Shown in pieces: positions 43,283-53,094 of a stretch of 64,000 nucleotides of DNA; position 1 is the stretch's first letter; every line of letters begins with the position of its first letter. A program made the translations under genes and the position numbers. The notes beneath the pieces are model-generated. The model saw only the letters and a program-made list of their open reading frames with translations. It was not told the origin of the DNA and made no database searches. The stretch spans positions 1-64,000 of the forward strand of contig SFQZ01000010.1 in the NCBI GenBank assembly GCA_004562915.1. The letters are read 5' to 3'. Source of the stretch: a bacterium. Lineage in GTDB: Bacteria; Bacillota; Clostridia; Lachnospirales; Lachnospiraceae.

Positions 43283-44848
43283 TCACCCTGCATAATATGC
43301 ATCAAATATTTTTGCTGCGATCGGGACTGCAATCTCACTTCCCGCACCGGATTCTTCAGCGATCACACTGACAACGATATCCGGGTTCTCCACATTAGAA
43401 AATCCTACAAACCAGGAATGCGGCGTTGTAGACGATACATCCCCATGCTCTGCTGTACCGGTTTTTCCGGCTGCCGTATAGCCTCTTCCTGACAAAGATG
43501 TGGCAGTTCCATACTCCACAACTCCGGTCATAAGCTCTTTAAGCACAGAAGCCTCCTGTTGCGTCATTACCTTTTTATAGACCTTCGGCTCATTTGTTTT
43601 CACTGTTTCCCCTGTATAAGTTTCAATCCGGTCCACCAGATACGGTGTCATCATACTTCCGTCATTTGCTATCGCACTGGTAAGCATTGCCATATACATA
43701 GGGGAAACCAGTGTTTCGCCCTGTCCAATAGCCGTCTGCATGGTCAAAGCATCTGCACTGCTCTTTTCCAATGTAAACTTACTCTTCTTATAAGGCAGTT
43801 CCAGCGGAAGTTCCTGATTAAACATAAGACTGTCCACTGTCTGTCTGTATTCTTCCCGATTTAAGTCCACTCCAATCTGAGCAAATGCAGAATTACAGGA
43901 TTTTGCAAAAGCAGTTTTAAAATCTTCCTGTCCATGTGCACTGTTATGGTAGCAATGTATGGTGTATCCTCCGTTTTCCACTTCCCCTGTACAGTTAAAA
44001 TCAAAACCGCTGAAGGTATTGTTCTGCCGCCAGTAAGCAAGGGCCGTAACAATCTTAAAGGTGGATCCGGGCGGATATTGTCCCTGTGTGGCGCGGTTAA
44101 CCAGCCTTGAACTGGTTGTATCAGAATTGATTGCCTCCCAGTCTTGTGTTATGGTATTGGGATTGAAGTCCGGCTTGCTCACCATAGCAAGAATCTTTCC
44201 CGTGTCCGGTTCCATAACCACAACCGCACCTTTATAATCACCCAGAGCATCATAAGCAGCCTTCTGCAGTTTTGTATCCAGCGTGGTTACCACATTATCA
44301 CCGATATTTTTTTCATCCTTAAACTCATTTTCTACCTGTTCCAGCATATTGGAATGTGAAGTCAGAAGCTGCGAATTCATACTCTGCTCCAGACCACTGA
44401 TACCGGATGCGGAATAGCCAACCACATGGGCAAAAATATTTTCATAAGGATATAATCGGAATTCATTTCCTTCCGAATCCGTCTGCGTACTTGCCAGAGT
44501 TTCTCCGTCCGCAGAAATGATTTCACCTTTCACGACCCGTTCCTGATACGTCCCCTGACGTTTGGAATTATATGGGCTATTTGCATACTCATCCCGAAGT
44601 TCCACATTAAAATACACAAGATATCCGATCAGAGCAAGAAAGATTCCCACAAAACTATAAGCAATGATCACATATTCTTTACCAGTTGAGGCTTTTTTCC
44701 GTTTGCTCTTCGATTTTTTCTTCGAGTGTTTTTTCCCTTTGCGGATATCCTCCTGTTCCGGATCCCGTTCCGTTCCCGCGGCGTTTGTTTTTCTTTTTGT
44801 TAAGTCTTTCTCTTTCTTTTCTTTGCCTTTCAAGCTCTTCACCTTCAT
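43283..44848 (-). CDS. Class B penicillin-binding protein (PbpA-like transpeptidase)
   Basis: This 521-aa enzyme cross-links peptidoglycan and probably partners FtsW/RodA encoded upstream. After a Lys-rich cytoplasmic tail of about 57 residues comes one membrane helix (YVIIAYSFVGIFLALIGYLVYF), then a dimerisation part and the transpeptidase domain. Motifs: the catalytic serine in YPPGSTFKI, SxN in KSCNSAF, and KTG in GKTGTAEHG. The start at 44848 (MKVKSL) overlaps the end of the ftsW gene by 170 nt in another frame. A Lys-rich basic tail is encoded in one frame and an Arg/Glu-rich tail in the other. A later unrecognised start is possible, since AGGAGG lies inside the overlap. Confidence 0.9.
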   Translation of the reverse strand: MKVKSLKGKEKKEKDLTKRKTNAAGTERDPEQEDIRKGKKHSKKKSKSKRKKASTGKEYVIIAYSFVGIFLALIGYLVYFNVELRDEYANSPYNSKRQGTYQERVVKGEIISADGETLASTQTDSEGNEFRLYPYENIFAHVVGYSASGISGLEQSMNSQLLTSHSNMLEQVENEFKDEKNIGDNVVTTLDTKLQKAAYDALGDYKGAVVVMEPDTGKILAMVSKPDFNPNTITQDWEAINSDTTSSRLVNRATQGQYPPGSTFKIVTALAYWRQNNTFSGFDFNCTGEVENGGYTIHCYHNSAHGQEDFKTAFAKSCNSAFAQIGVDLNREEYRQTVDSLMFNQELPLELPYKKSKFTLEKSSADALTMQTAIGQGETLVSPMYMAMLTSAIANDGSMMTPYLVDRIETYTGETVKTNEPKVYKKVMTQQEASVLKELMTGVVEYGTATSLSGRGYTAAGKTGTAEHGDVSSTTPHSWFVGFSNVENPDIVVSVIAEESGAGSEIAVPIAAKIFDAYYAG

Positions 44849-46148
44849 CTTCCCTGAGAATATATAATCCCTGAATAATTGCAAGCATCAAAATCGTACA
44901 GATAACGGAACTTCCTCCATAACTCACTAAAGGCAGTGTGATACCTGTCAGAGGAATAAACTTACTTGTTCCGCCCACGGTCAGGAATACCTGAATCGCA
45001 TATTCCGCTCCCAGTCCCATGGCAATCAGTTTGTAGAATGGTTTGCTCATTTTCATCGACACATTGACGATCATCAGATAACAGCTCATGCATACCAGCA
45101 ACAGACAGATTGCAAAAACGGCACCCAGTTCCTCGCAGATTGCGGCAAAAATAAAATCTTTATCTACCACAGGAATAATATTGGGCATTCCCTGCCCCAG
45201 TCCCATACCGAACCATCCACCGGCGCTGATTCCAAACAATCCCTGGGCAAGCTGATATCCGCCGCCTGCTTTATCATAGACTGCAATCGGGTCTTTCCAG
45301 GCAATCACCCTCTGCCGTACATGTCCAAACAGGAAATATGCCAGAACTGCAGCTGCGGCACCGGAGCATAATCCCGCCAGTGCATACAGTGGTTTCTTTG
45401 TTGCAACATATACCATAACAATATATGCCACGAAAAATACTACAGCGCTTCCCAGATCTTTGGAAGCAACAAGAATCAGCACATGAAGAGCTGCAACGAC
45501 TGTAGTGATCACGACATTCCGAAAACTTTGATCTTCTCTGAGCATCCCGGCGACAAAAAACACAAACGTAATCTTAACAAGCTCTGAAAACTGGAACGTA
45601 ATACCACCGATTTCAATCGAAAGCTTGGCCCCGCCTGAGATGGTTGCAAGAACCAGCACCACTCCCAAAAGTCCGATTCCCACGATACCATATAACCAGG
45701 TCAGATCTTTCAGAAGTTTAACTTTACGAACGATCACCGGTACAATAAAGGAAAGAACCATTCCTACAACAACAATTTCAAACTGTTTTACCGCTTTATC
45801 AAAACTGAGACGGCTGAGGACAAGAAAACCAATGCTCAGCAGCATACACATATTATTGACGATCAGAAGATTTGCTTTTCTGTAAATCAATCTATACAAT
45901 ATCTGTACAACGATAATAAAGATAAAAACAGCCCCATACATAAAAAGAAATTTGATCTCTTCCGTCTGAATGAACAATACCGCATAGGCAATAAAATTCA
46001 TAAAAAGCATCAAAATGATCTGTCGTCTTAAGACCTGGTACTTATCTTCCTGGTCGTGCTTGCGAAAGATCGTAAAACACTGGAAGGTAAAGAGAACCAT
46101 AAGAAAAATGATTAAATATTTGGATACTTCTGTGATTATTGTTTCCAC
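44679..46148 (-). CDS. ftsW: FtsW/RodA/SpoVE family peptidoglycan polymerase
   Basis: The 489-aa membrane protein belongs to the SEDS glycosyltransferase family, which polymerises lipid II and works with class B PBPs. It has about ten hydrophobic segments, with the SEDS motifs KDLGSAVVFF, FIFAAICEELGAVFA, SKFIPLTGITLPLVSYGGSS near the C-terminus. A charged tail of about 60 residues (EELERQRKERERLNKKK then GSGTGGYPQREKTLEEK) runs into the overlap with the following PBP gene. Whether it is the division (FtsW), elongation (RodA) or sporulation (SpoVE) form cannot be decided by eye; the symbol is the general family name. Confidence 0.88.
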   Translation of the reverse strand: METIITEVSKYLIIFLMVLFTFQCFTIFRKHDQEDKYQVLRRQIILMLFMNFIAYAVLFIQTEEIKFLFMYGAVFIFIIVVQILYRLIYRKANLLIVNNMCMLLSIGFLVLSRLSFDKAVKQFEIVVVGMVLSFIVPVIVRKVKLLKDLTWLYGIVGIGLLGVVLVLATISGGAKLSIEIGGITFQFSELVKITFVFFVAGMLREDQSFRNVVITTVVAALHVLILVASKDLGSAVVFFVAYIVMVYVATKKPLYALAGLCSGAAAAVLAYFLFGHVRQRVIAWKDPIAVYDKAGGGYQLAQGLFGISAGGWFGMGLGQGMPNIIPVVDKDFIFAAICEELGAVFAICLLLVCMSCYLMIVNVSMKMSKPFYKLIAMGLGAEYAIQVFLTVGGTSKFIPLTGITLPLVSYGGSSVICTILMLAIIQGLYILREDEGEELERQRKERERLNKKKNKRRGNGTGSGTGGYPQREKTLEEKIEEQTEKSLNW

Positions 46149-46182
46149 TTATTTCCTCCCATCGGGAAATTATATTTCCGTT

Positions 46183-48393
46183 CTATTCCACACCTCTGTT
46201 GAAGTGGCCTTTTGTAACTTCCATCCGCTGGATCTCATGGGATGGATTTTCCCCATGCAGATAGACTGCACAAAAATCCCGGGCAATTTTTTCCACTTCC
46301 ACGCTGTTTTCTATGGTAAAAGAAAGACGGTATTTTGTGATGCCCAAATGTTTTACCGCCTCAGCTTCCTGAAGAAGCGACATCGGAAGTGTATTATATA
46401 TTGTATTATAACAGAATTCACAGCTGCATACTGCATGAAATTTTTTCTGATATCGGTCCTGAAGCGCTAAAACTGCACACTTATGATTGCATTTGTCCAG
46501 ATTCTTCTGAATACACTGAACAGAAACCATCATAGGCGTGTATCCGTACACGATCATCTCACTGCATGAATTGTCACGATATCGAAGTTCTTTCTGATTC
46601 AGTTCCAATGGTACCGTATCCCAGGCTGTACCCTGCTCTTCCCAGAATTTTCTGCTTTCCTCATTCATCGTGTAAAGATTCGCATCCAGAACAGCCATCT
46701 GATTTAATCCCATGGACTGCAGTACTCCATAACTTTCCAGATTTCTCACAAGGAATCCCGACAGTCCTTTCCTGCACAGCTCCTGAAAGTATTCTTTTCT
46801 TCCATTCAGTTCACAGTCCCGAACCATATGAGGAAGCATAAGGAAAATGGCTTTTCCCCTTTTCTTTCCTTCTGAAATCAATTCGTACACACTCTGAGTA
46901 AAGCTGTCTTTTGGGAAAATACCACAGTCCGCATAAATTCTTACAATATCATCGATTTTCATCACAGCATCCAGCTGCTCGCAGGTCCGGACAGAAACTG
47001 ACAGTTCCGACTGGCAGGCACCAGACTTCATGTTTTTCTCATGCTTCAAAGGTGTTCTTGAAGATAATTTTCTTTCATACGGTGCAAGAATCTCACGTTT
47101 TAACAGTTCAAGACCCATTCTTCGAAGTTCATTCAGCTGCTGCATGGGAAGGAAAATATGATCTCCCATAAAAATATCCAGTTCTTCGAATGTAAATTCT
47201 GTTTCTCCGGTTTTCATCATCTGCCTGCGAACCCGTTCCTCGTCTAATGGTCGGTTTGACGCTTCCTGGACAACGGCGCCTTCTGCAGTGATCTGATACC
47301 CACAGTAATCAATTTCCAGTATAGCAGGACAATCCGCAAAAAGATTTAAGGTTCCCTTAATTTTCTCCTGTTTTTTTTCTTCCAGATATTTTTTTCGGAT
47401 TTCTGAAAATAATGCTTCATTACGAATTACTTTTATATCATCACCGGAAACCGTCTTTTTTTCATTGCGAAGTGCCATCATATCCCGGCCATTTCTGACC
47501 TTATAATAGCTTTCGTGAAATCCATCTCTGTTGTAAATATCAAAAAGTGTCTGATAATCTTCCTGACTTACCACCGGGCGCTTGTTACCTGCCAGATACT
47601 GATCCAGATATTTCCTATAAATCTCTACCACACCCGCCGTATATTCCGGCTTTTTCATTCTCCCTTCGATCTTCAGTGAGAAGACACCTGCCTCTATAAT
47701 CTCCGGCAAAATACCAACCGTACACATATCTTTAGGACTGAGGGGGTATGCTGTTTTTTCACTATTCAGTCGTTGTCCGTCTCTCCATACCTGATAGGGC
47801 AGACGGCACGGCTGTGCACATCGTCCTCTGTTGCCGCTTCTTCCTCCGATCATGCTGCTCATCAAGCACTGCCCGGAGTAGCAGTAACACAAAGCACCAT
47901 GAATAAAACTTTCTATCTCCATCTGCGTAGCGTCATAAATCGCCTGAATCTCTTTCAGCGATAATTCCCTTGCAGTAACGATTCTGGCAGCTCCGGCTTC
48001 CTTTAACATCCTGGCTCCTTCTACACCGGTAATCGTCATCTGAGTACTTGCATGAATATGCAGTTTTGGAAACTCTCTTTTTATAAAACGAAGAACCCCC
48101 AGATCCTGAACGATCACAGCATCCAGACCTGTCTCATAATAAGGTGCCAGATACTCATATAACTCCTGTTCCAGTTCTCTGTTTTTTAAAAGGGTATTTA
48201 CGGTCAGATACAGCTTCTTCCCATGAAGATGTGCATACTGAATCGCCTGAATCATATGATCCCGGTCAAGATTATCCGCATAAGCTCTGGCACCAAATTT
48301 TTCGCCTCCCAGATAAACCGCATCTGCTCCTGCACGCAAAGCCGCTTCCAATGCTTCATAGGATCCTGCTGGAGCCAGTAATTCTACTCTCAT
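46183..48393 (-). CDS. U32 family peptidase/RNA hydroxylase-like protein (DUF3656-containing)
   Basis: This 736-aa protein begins with ELLAPAGSYEALEAALRAGADAVYLGG, the U32 signature, and has the cysteine-rich motif GALCYCYSGQCLMSS with GNRGRCAQPCRLPY (about residues 165-195). U32 proteins of the TrhP/RlhA group hydroxylate tRNA or 23S rRNA rather than cleave peptides, and the conserved cysteines bind iron-sulfur. The C-terminal half (DUF3656-like) includes further cysteines (CIQKNLDKCNHKC and CSCEFCYN). It lies between zapA and the ftsW gene, on the minus strand, and is separated from zapA by a terminator. Confidence 0.9.
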   Translation of the reverse strand: MRVELLAPAGSYEALEAALRAGADAVYLGGEKFGARAYADNLDRDHMIQAIQYAHLHGKKLYLTVNTLLKNRELEQELYEYLAPYYETGLDAVIVQDLGVLRFIKREFPKLHIHASTQMTITGVEGARMLKEAGAARIVTARELSLKEIQAIYDATQMEIESFIHGALCYCYSGQCLMSSMIGGRSGNRGRCAQPCRLPYQVWRDGQRLNSEKTAYPLSPKDMCTVGILPEIIEAGVFSLKIEGRMKKPEYTAGVVEIYRKYLDQYLAGNKRPVVSQEDYQTLFDIYNRDGFHESYYKVRNGRDMMALRNEKKTVSGDDIKVIRNEALFSEIRKKYLEEKKQEKIKGTLNLFADCPAILEIDYCGYQITAEGAVVQEASNRPLDEERVRRQMMKTGETEFTFEELDIFMGDHIFLPMQQLNELRRMGLELLKREILAPYERKLSSRTPLKHEKNMKSGACQSELSVSVRTCEQLDAVMKIDDIVRIYADCGIFPKDSFTQSVYELISEGKKRGKAIFLMLPHMVRDCELNGRKEYFQELCRKGLSGFLVRNLESYGVLQSMGLNQMAVLDANLYTMNEESRKFWEEQGTAWDTVPLELNQKELRYRDNSCSEMIVYGYTPMMVSVQCIQKNLDKCNHKCAVLALQDRYQKKFHAVCSCEFCYNTIYNTLPMSLLQEAEAVKHLGITKYRLSFTIENSVEVEKIARDFCAVYLHGENPSHEIQRMEVTKGHFNRGVE

Positions 48394-48421
48394 ATAAACT
48401 CTCCAATCTCCGACTGAGATA

Positions 48422-48454
48422 AAATGGACGTGACTATTGTGGTCACGTCCATTT
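48422..48454 (-). terminator. Terminator after zapA
   Basis: A perfect 13-bp stem (AAATGGACGTGAC at 48422-48434 with 48442-48454) encloses a 7-nt loop. It lies 18 nt past the zapA stop; A/T-rich flanks on both strands make bidirectional function possible. Confidence 0.72.
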
Positions 48455-48472
48455 AAAATTTACACAGTACCA

Positions 48473-48859
48473 TTATTTCAAAAGATTATCCATATCGCTT
48501 TCCAGTTTTCTAACCTGTTCCATCAGTTTTTCATTCTCTGCCGTAAGATTCTCCACCTGAATCTGTGCCTCAATCAGGTCATGCTTCAGGTCATACATCT
48601 CTTTATCCTTAAGCTGGGAATCCTCCTCAAACACCTCTGCCTGTCGTTTCGCTTTAAAATAATCATCTGCGATGTTCAGACTGAGCAGCGTGTGCTTAGT
48701 CTCCATAGGCTGACGATTATATCCCGGCAATTCACTGAGCTGCGCTATTTTATGATTCATATATGAAGCCACTTTCTGCAGATAATCCTCACTTTCATAT
48801 CCGCTCAAAGTGACAATTTTTCCTCCGATTAAAACTTTTGTTGTATTTTTTGCTGGCAT
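48473..48859 (-). CDS. zapA: Cell division protein ZapA
   Basis: ZapA promotes FtsZ bundling at the division ring. The 128-aa protein has the N-terminal KVLIGGKIVTLSGYESEDYLQKVASYMN core and a long coiled-coil C-terminus (DLIEAQIQVENLTAENEKLMEQVRKLESDMD). The start at 48859 (MPAKNTTK) is chosen because the GGAGGAA site is 11 nt upstream; two earlier in-frame ATGs would overlap it or lie too close. It follows ruvB on the same strand by 112 nt and belongs to a housekeeping run of recombination and division genes. Confidence 0.9.
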   Translation of the reverse strand: MPAKNTTKVLIGGKIVTLSGYESEDYLQKVASYMNHKIAQLSELPGYNRQPMETKHTLLSLNIADDYFKAKRQAEVFEEDSQLKDKEMYDLKHDLIEAQIQVENLTAENEKLMEQVRKLESDMDNLLK

Positions 48860-48971
48860 AACTGGCATTTCCTCCATACGTACTAATTTCTATTATAATC
48901 AAATTCCTCCAAAAAACAACCTTTTTCTTTCCAATCCACAGACAAAGTATATCATTGTTATTGTTCGTTTG

Positions 48972-49997
48972 CTATGATTTTCCCTGCAGATCTTCGTCTT
49001 TCTGGCTGAAGGTAAGGCCCAGATGATGATACGCACGCTCAGTTGCCATTCTTCCTCTCGGGGTACGGTTTAAAAATCCGTTCTGTATCAGGTACGGTTC
49101 ATATACATCTTCGATCGTTCCCGAATCCTCTCCGATCGCTGCTGCAAGCGTATCCAAACCTACCGGACCTCCCTGAAACTTATGGATAATCGTATTCAGA
49201 ATATATCGGTCCGTCTGGTCCAGACCATACTTGTCAACTTCAAGCAGATCCAGCGCAAAAGAAGCTACTTCTTTCGTAATCTTTCCATCGTATTTTACCT
49301 GTGCAAAATCACGCACTCTCTTTAGCAATCGATTGGCCAGACGAGGGGTGCCCCTGGATCGCTTGGCCATCTCTACAGCACCTTCCTCATCAATTTCAAC
49401 TCCAAGAATCCTGGCCGAATGCATGATAATTGTTTTCAGCTCATTTTCCGTATAAAACTCCAGATGATGAATCACTCCAAACCTGTCTCGCAGAGGTGCC
49501 GTCAAAAGCCCTGCTCTTGTGGTTGCGCCCACCAGTGTAAAATGCGGCAGATCCAGACGGATGGAACGGGCAGTTGCCCCTTTTCCGATCATAATATCAA
49601 TCGCAAAATCTTCCATAGCCGGATAAAGAACCTCCTCTACCTGCCGGTTCAGACGATGAATCTCGTCCACAAAAAGCACGTCCCCTTCCTGAAGATTATT
49701 CAGGATTGCTGCCATCTCACCGGGCTTCTCAATCGCGGGTCCGGAAGTCACCTTCATATGTACTCCCATTTCATTGGCAATGATGCCGGCCAATGTGGTT
49801 TTCCCAAGTCCCGGCGGGCCATAGAACAGTACATGATCCAGGGAATCCTTTCTCTGTTTTGCCGCTTCAATATATATTTTCAGATTTTGTTTTGCCTTTT
49901 CCTGTCCGATATAATCTTTCAGATATTGTGGTCTGAGACTTCCTTCCATCCGAATATCTTCTTCCATCATATCGGTTGTAATAATTCTCTTATCCAT
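48972..49997 (-). CDS. ruvB: Holliday junction branch migration ATPase RuvB
   Basis: RuvB is the AAA+ motor of the RuvAB complex that drives Holliday junction migration. The 341-aa sequence opens with [16 protein letters not shown] and has Walker [10 protein letters not shown], Walker [11 protein letters not shown] and sensor regions in [19 protein letters not shown]. The C-terminal winged-helix part ([29 protein letters not shown]) is complete. ruvA lies 19 nt upstream on the same strand. Confidence 0.97.
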   Translation of the reverse strand: MDKRIITTDMMEEDIRMEGSLRPQYLKDYIGQEKAKQNLKIYIEAAKQRKDSLDHVLFYGPPGLGKTTLAGIIANEMGVHMKVTSGPAIEKPGEMAAILNNLQEGDVLFVDEIHRLNRQVEEVLYPAMEDFAIDIMIGKGATARSIRLDLPHFTLVGATTRAGLLTAPLRDRFGVIHHLEFYTENELKTIIMHSARILGVEIDEEGAVEMAKRSRGTPRLANRLLKRVRDFAQVKYDGKITKEVASFALDLLEVDKYGLDQTDRYILNTIIHKFQGGPVGLDTLAAAIGEDSGTIEDVYEPYLIQNGFLNRTPRGRMATERAYHHLGLTFSQKDEDLQGKS

Positions 49998-50016
49998 TTC
50001 TCTCTCCGGGCGCTCC

Positions 50017-50628
50017 CTAAATCATCTTTTTCAATGCCGCTTTCAGTATCTCTTCTACAGTCATCATTTCTGCACCTTCCACTTTTTTCACCGCCCGCAG
50101 AGCATCTGTGCCGGGATAGCCCAACGCCGTCAAAGCCTGTACTGCCTCATGTACCCCATCCTCTGTGCCTGAAACTGCCGGGGAAGCTGCTGCCTGATTT
50201 GCCAGTTTTTGTTCAAAGGCATCTTCAAGATTCAATTTATCTTTGAGTTCCAATATTAGTTTCTGTGCGGTTTTCTTACCGATACCCGGGGCTTTTGAAA
50301 TAGATGCCGCATCATCTGCCAGCACCGCGAATCGTAGTTCATCTGCCGTAAGTGCAGACAGAATTCCAAGACCTGCTTTCGGTCCGATTCCATTGACTCC
50401 CAGAAGCATCTTAAACATTCTCAGGTCATCCCTTGTAAGAAAACCATACAGCTGCATCGCATCTTCCTTAACAGAAAGATATGTATAGATCTTAACCTCT
50501 TCTCCAATCGGAAGGGCTCCGGCAAATGCAGAACCAGGAACAAAAATTCGATATCCGATTCCATGGTTATCCACGATGATACACTGTTCATCTGCCTCTT
50601 CCAATATTCCTTTGATATAACCGATCAT
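50017..50628 (-). CDS. ruvA: Holliday junction DNA-binding protein RuvA
   Basis: The 203-aa RuvA binds Holliday junctions as a tetramer and recruits RuvB. It has the N-terminal OB-fold ([28 protein letters not shown]), two helix-hairpin-helix motifs ([16 protein letters not shown] and [16 protein letters not shown]), and a C-terminal domain that contacts RuvB. Its ATGA overlaps the stop of the upstream Gx-type gene, so translation is coupled. The gene order ruvA-ruvB is standard. Confidence 0.97.
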   Translation of the reverse strand: MIGYIKGILEEADEQCIIVDNHGIGYRIFVPGSAFAGALPIGEEVKIYTYLSVKEDAMQLYGFLTRDDLRMFKMLLGVNGIGPKAGLGILSALTADELRFAVLADDAASISKAPGIGKKTAQKLILELKDKLNLEDAFEQKLANQAAASPAVSGTEDGVHEAVQALTALGYPGTDALRAVKKVEGAEMMTVEEILKAALKKMI

Positions 50629-51155
50629 GATTTCCTCCCGGATTCCCTTTTATTGTCAAATTCAGAACCAACCGCACACCGAATCCTTTTCACCAGTTCT
50701 GCTGCCAGTATTCCAATCAAAATTCCTGTTACTAATCCTGTTACAGCAAGAATAGAAAAATAGTATCCTACTCTTACATTTTCCACTACAACCATAGCCA
50801 CCAAAATCTGTCCCAGATTATGCGTCACACCACCGATCATACTGACACCGGTGCAGCTTAATTTGAGAAATCTTCTGGCTGCTTCCATGCACAAAAGACT
50901 GAGTATACCTCCTGCCAGACTGAAAGCGATACTGAACGCATTGCCAAACAGAAAACCGATCACCAGGATGCGGACAAAAGACACTGCCATTGCTTCTTTC
51001 CACGAGTACAGATAAAGCACCATGACTACAGCCAGATTGGGCAGCCCGATCTTCATACCCGGAACTCCCACAAATACAGGAAAAAGGGATTCCACATACC
51101 CCAGTATAATAGCTGCCGCACAAAGCAGCCCCAAATATGCTGACTTTTTTTTCAA
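50625..51155 (-). CDS. Gx transporter family membrane protein (HepI-type)
   Basis: The 176-aa membrane protein has five or six hydrophobic segments and the motif FPVFVGVPGMKIGLPNLAVV, typical of the Gx transporter/heptaprenyl diphosphate synthase component I group. Members are often found after rnf genes together with a NusG domain II protein, as here, suggesting a role linked to Rnf or to isoprenoid quinones. The function has not been shown. It lies between the NusG-II gene (15 nt) and ruvA (4-nt overlap). Confidence 0.8.
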   Translation of the reverse strand: MKKKSAYLGLLCAAAIILGYVESLFPVFVGVPGMKIGLPNLAVVMVLYLYSWKEAMAVSFVRILVIGFLFGNAFSIAFSLAGGILSLLCMEAARRFLKLSCTGVSMIGGVTHNLGQILVAMVVVENVRVGYYFSILAVTGLVTGILIGILAAELVKRIRCAVGSEFDNKRESGRKS

Positions 51156-51170
51156 AATTTCTCCCGCCTT

Positions 51171-51539
51171 TCAGGAACTGATTACATCCACTTTTTCCCC
51201 CGTATCCTCCGGAACCTCTGATATAATCTCTAAAACAATCCGATTGGGCAGACATATAATGGATCCACCATCCTTTGAAATCTCAGCAGTATGCACACAG
51301 ATCTGATCCGGACAATCTGCCCAGGTCATACGCACTTTTCCATCTTCAATCTGACAGATATTTGTGTCGTTAATCTTTATCTCCTGATCTTCTGTAATAT
51401 CATAAATTCCATAGTTCTCTCCATTCACAGTAATACGGAGAGCCTGTGCCGGCAAAGCAGTCATCTTACCGACCAAAGCAAATATCAGAGCTGCCGCAAG
51501 AATAACAGCCGCAGCAATCCAATCTCGTTTCTTCATCAT
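51171..51539 (-). CDS. NusG domain II-containing protein
   Basis: This 122-aa protein has an N-terminal membrane helix (IAAAVILAAALIFALVG) and an extracytoplasmic beta domain with the NusG domain II pattern, ending near CPDQICVHTAEISKDGGSIICLPNRIVLEII. The two conserved cysteines and the ICLP motif are common to the family. It regularly neighbours Rnf clusters and Gx-type genes in Clostridia, though it is not a proven Rnf part. It follows a strong terminator after rnfB, so it may have its own start of transcription. Confidence 0.85.
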   Translation of the reverse strand: MMKKRDWIAAAVILAAALIFALVGKMTALPAQALRITVNGENYGIYDITEDQEIKINDTNICQIEDGKVRMTWADCPDQICVHTAEISKDGGSIICLPNRIVLEIISEVPEDTGEKVDVISS

Positions 51540-51646
51540 TTTACCAATTAAATTACACAGTTTGTATCTCTGTTTTATTGATTCAACACTCGGCTATCAT
51601 AACATAACAGATGAAATAATTCAACCTGTCAAAACTTTCTTTCGAA

Positions 51647-51692
51647 AAACGGCAGGAAACGGGATTCCTAAAAATCCCGTTTCCCGCCGTTT
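51647..51692 (-). terminator. Terminator after the rnf operon
   Basis: Arms at 51647-51666 and 51673-51692 pair over 20 bp with one A-C mismatch (AAACGGC...), followed on the minus strand by TTTTT. It separates rnfB from the NusG-II gene about 180 nt later. The remaining part of the 51540-51717 gap holds no gene. Confidence 0.85.
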
Positions 51693-51717
51693 GACTTAGC
51701 AACTCTGATCCTTCATT

Positions 51718-52506
51718 TTAATGAATACAGTGACGCGGACAATTCTGTTTGCACAGACCACAGTTTGTACATTTGTCATAATCAATATGTGCCACGTTAT
51801 TCGTGACTGTAATTGCCTGTACCGGACAGTTCTTCTCACATTTCTTACATCCGATACAGCCGTTGTCGCATGCAGTCATAGTAGCTTTTCCTTTATCGGA
51901 AGAACTGCACTGTACTTTTACTGTCTGATCATATGGTACAAGCTCAATCAAATGATGCGGACATACGGAAACACATTTTCCGCAGGCTTTACATTTTTCT
52001 TTGTCAACCACTGCGATCCCGTTTTCAATATGGATTGCATTGAAAGTACATGATTTTACACATGTTCCATAACCAAGACATCCATGATGACACTTTTTCG
52101 AACCGCCGCCCGGAATAAACGCCATGATTGAACAGTCTTCCACACCATCATAAACATAATTCTGACGGGAATGCTCGCAGTCGCCGCCGCATTTTACAAA
52201 AGCAGCCATACGGCGTCCTTCTTCCACTTCCTGTCCCATGATCGCTGCAACCTGTTTTGCAACCTCCGGACCTCCCACGGGACATCCGCTTACCGGTGCC
52301 TGACCCGCCGCAATGGCTGCCGCAAGACCATCACAACCCGGATATCCACAACCACCACAGTTGTTGCCCGGAAGTTTTTCTCTTACAGCTATTTCTTTTT
52401 CATTAACCTGTACTGCAAATTTCTTTCCAGCTACGCCAAGAAGGAGTCCGATTATTAATCCGGTACCGCCTACTAAAACGGCTGCAATGATAATACCTGT
52501 AATCAT
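51718..52506 (-). CDS. rnfB: Rnf electron transport complex subunit B
   Basis: RnfB accepts electrons from ferredoxin and passes them into the Rnf membrane complex. The 262-aa protein has an N-terminal membrane helix, the cluster-binding motif NNCGGCGYPGCDG (about residues 48-60), and four later cysteine groups for [4Fe-4S] clusters: CHHGCLGYGTCVKSC, CKACGKCVSVC, CIGCKKCEKNC and CTNCGLCKQNC. It is the last gene of the rnfC-D-G-E-A-B operon and is followed by a strong terminator. Confidence 0.96.
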   Translation of the reverse strand: MITGIIIAAVLVGGTGLIIGLLLGVAGKKFAVQVNEKEIAVREKLPGNNCGGCGYPGCDGLAAAIAAGQAPVSGCPVGGPEVAKQVAAIMGQEVEEGRRMAAFVKCGGDCEHSRQNYVYDGVEDCSIMAFIPGGGSKKCHHGCLGYGTCVKSCTFNAIHIENGIAVVDKEKCKACGKCVSVCPHHLIELVPYDQTVKVQCSSSDKGKATMTACDNGCIGCKKCEKNCPVQAITVTNNVAHIDYDKCTNCGLCKQNCPRHCIH

Positions 52507-52518
52507 AACTCTCCTCCT

Positions 52519-53094
52519 TTAAATTAATCCGGAAAAACCAAAGAATGCGATGGACATAAGTCCTGCTGTCAGAAGAACAATCGGCATTCCCCGGAAAGGC
52601 TTTGGAATATCGTTATACTCGATTCTTTCTCTAAGCCCTGCCATCAGTACGATCGCAATCGTGAAACCTACTGCTGTGGCAAATCCATTGACAGTTCCCT
52701 CTAAAACATTGTAATCATTCTGTACATTCAGAAGTGCTACACCAAGCACTGCACAGTTTGTAGTGATCAGAGGCAGATAAACACCCAGACTCCTGTATAA
52801 AGCCGGAATGGTCTTTTTCAGGAACATCTCTACCAGCTGTACTAAAGCAGCGATCACAAGAATAAATACGATAGTCTGCAGATATTCCATTCCTGTTTTT
52901 ACAAGAATAAATTTATAGATCAGACTGGTGCAGAAAGAAGACAGCGTCAGAACAAAGATAACTGCTCCGCCCATACCTGCTGCCGTATCCATTTTCTTGG
53001 ACACTCCAAGGAAAGGACACAATCCCAAAAACTGACTGAGTACTACGTTATTTACAAGCGCAGAGCCAATCGCAATGATCAATAACTCTTTCAT
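52519..53094 (-). CDS. rnfA: Rnf electron transport complex subunit A
   Basis: This 191-aa membrane subunit has six hydrophobic segments, beginning LLIIAIGSALVNNVVLSQFLGLCPFLGVSKK, the family opening that holds a cluster-binding cysteine. TTNCAVLGVALLN and the half-buried Cys are also conserved. It forms the membrane core with RnfD and RnfE and is homologous to NqrE. rnfE overlaps its start by 4 nt. Confidence 0.96.
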   Translation of the reverse strand: MKELLIIAIGSALVNNVVLSQFLGLCPFLGVSKKMDTAAGMGGAVIFVLTLSSFCTSLIYKFILVKTGMEYLQTIVFILVIAALVQLVEMFLKKTIPALYRSLGVYLPLITTNCAVLGVALLNVQNDYNVLEGTVNGFATAVGFTIAIVLMAGLRERIEYNDIPKPFRGMPIVLLTAGLMSIAFFGFSGLI

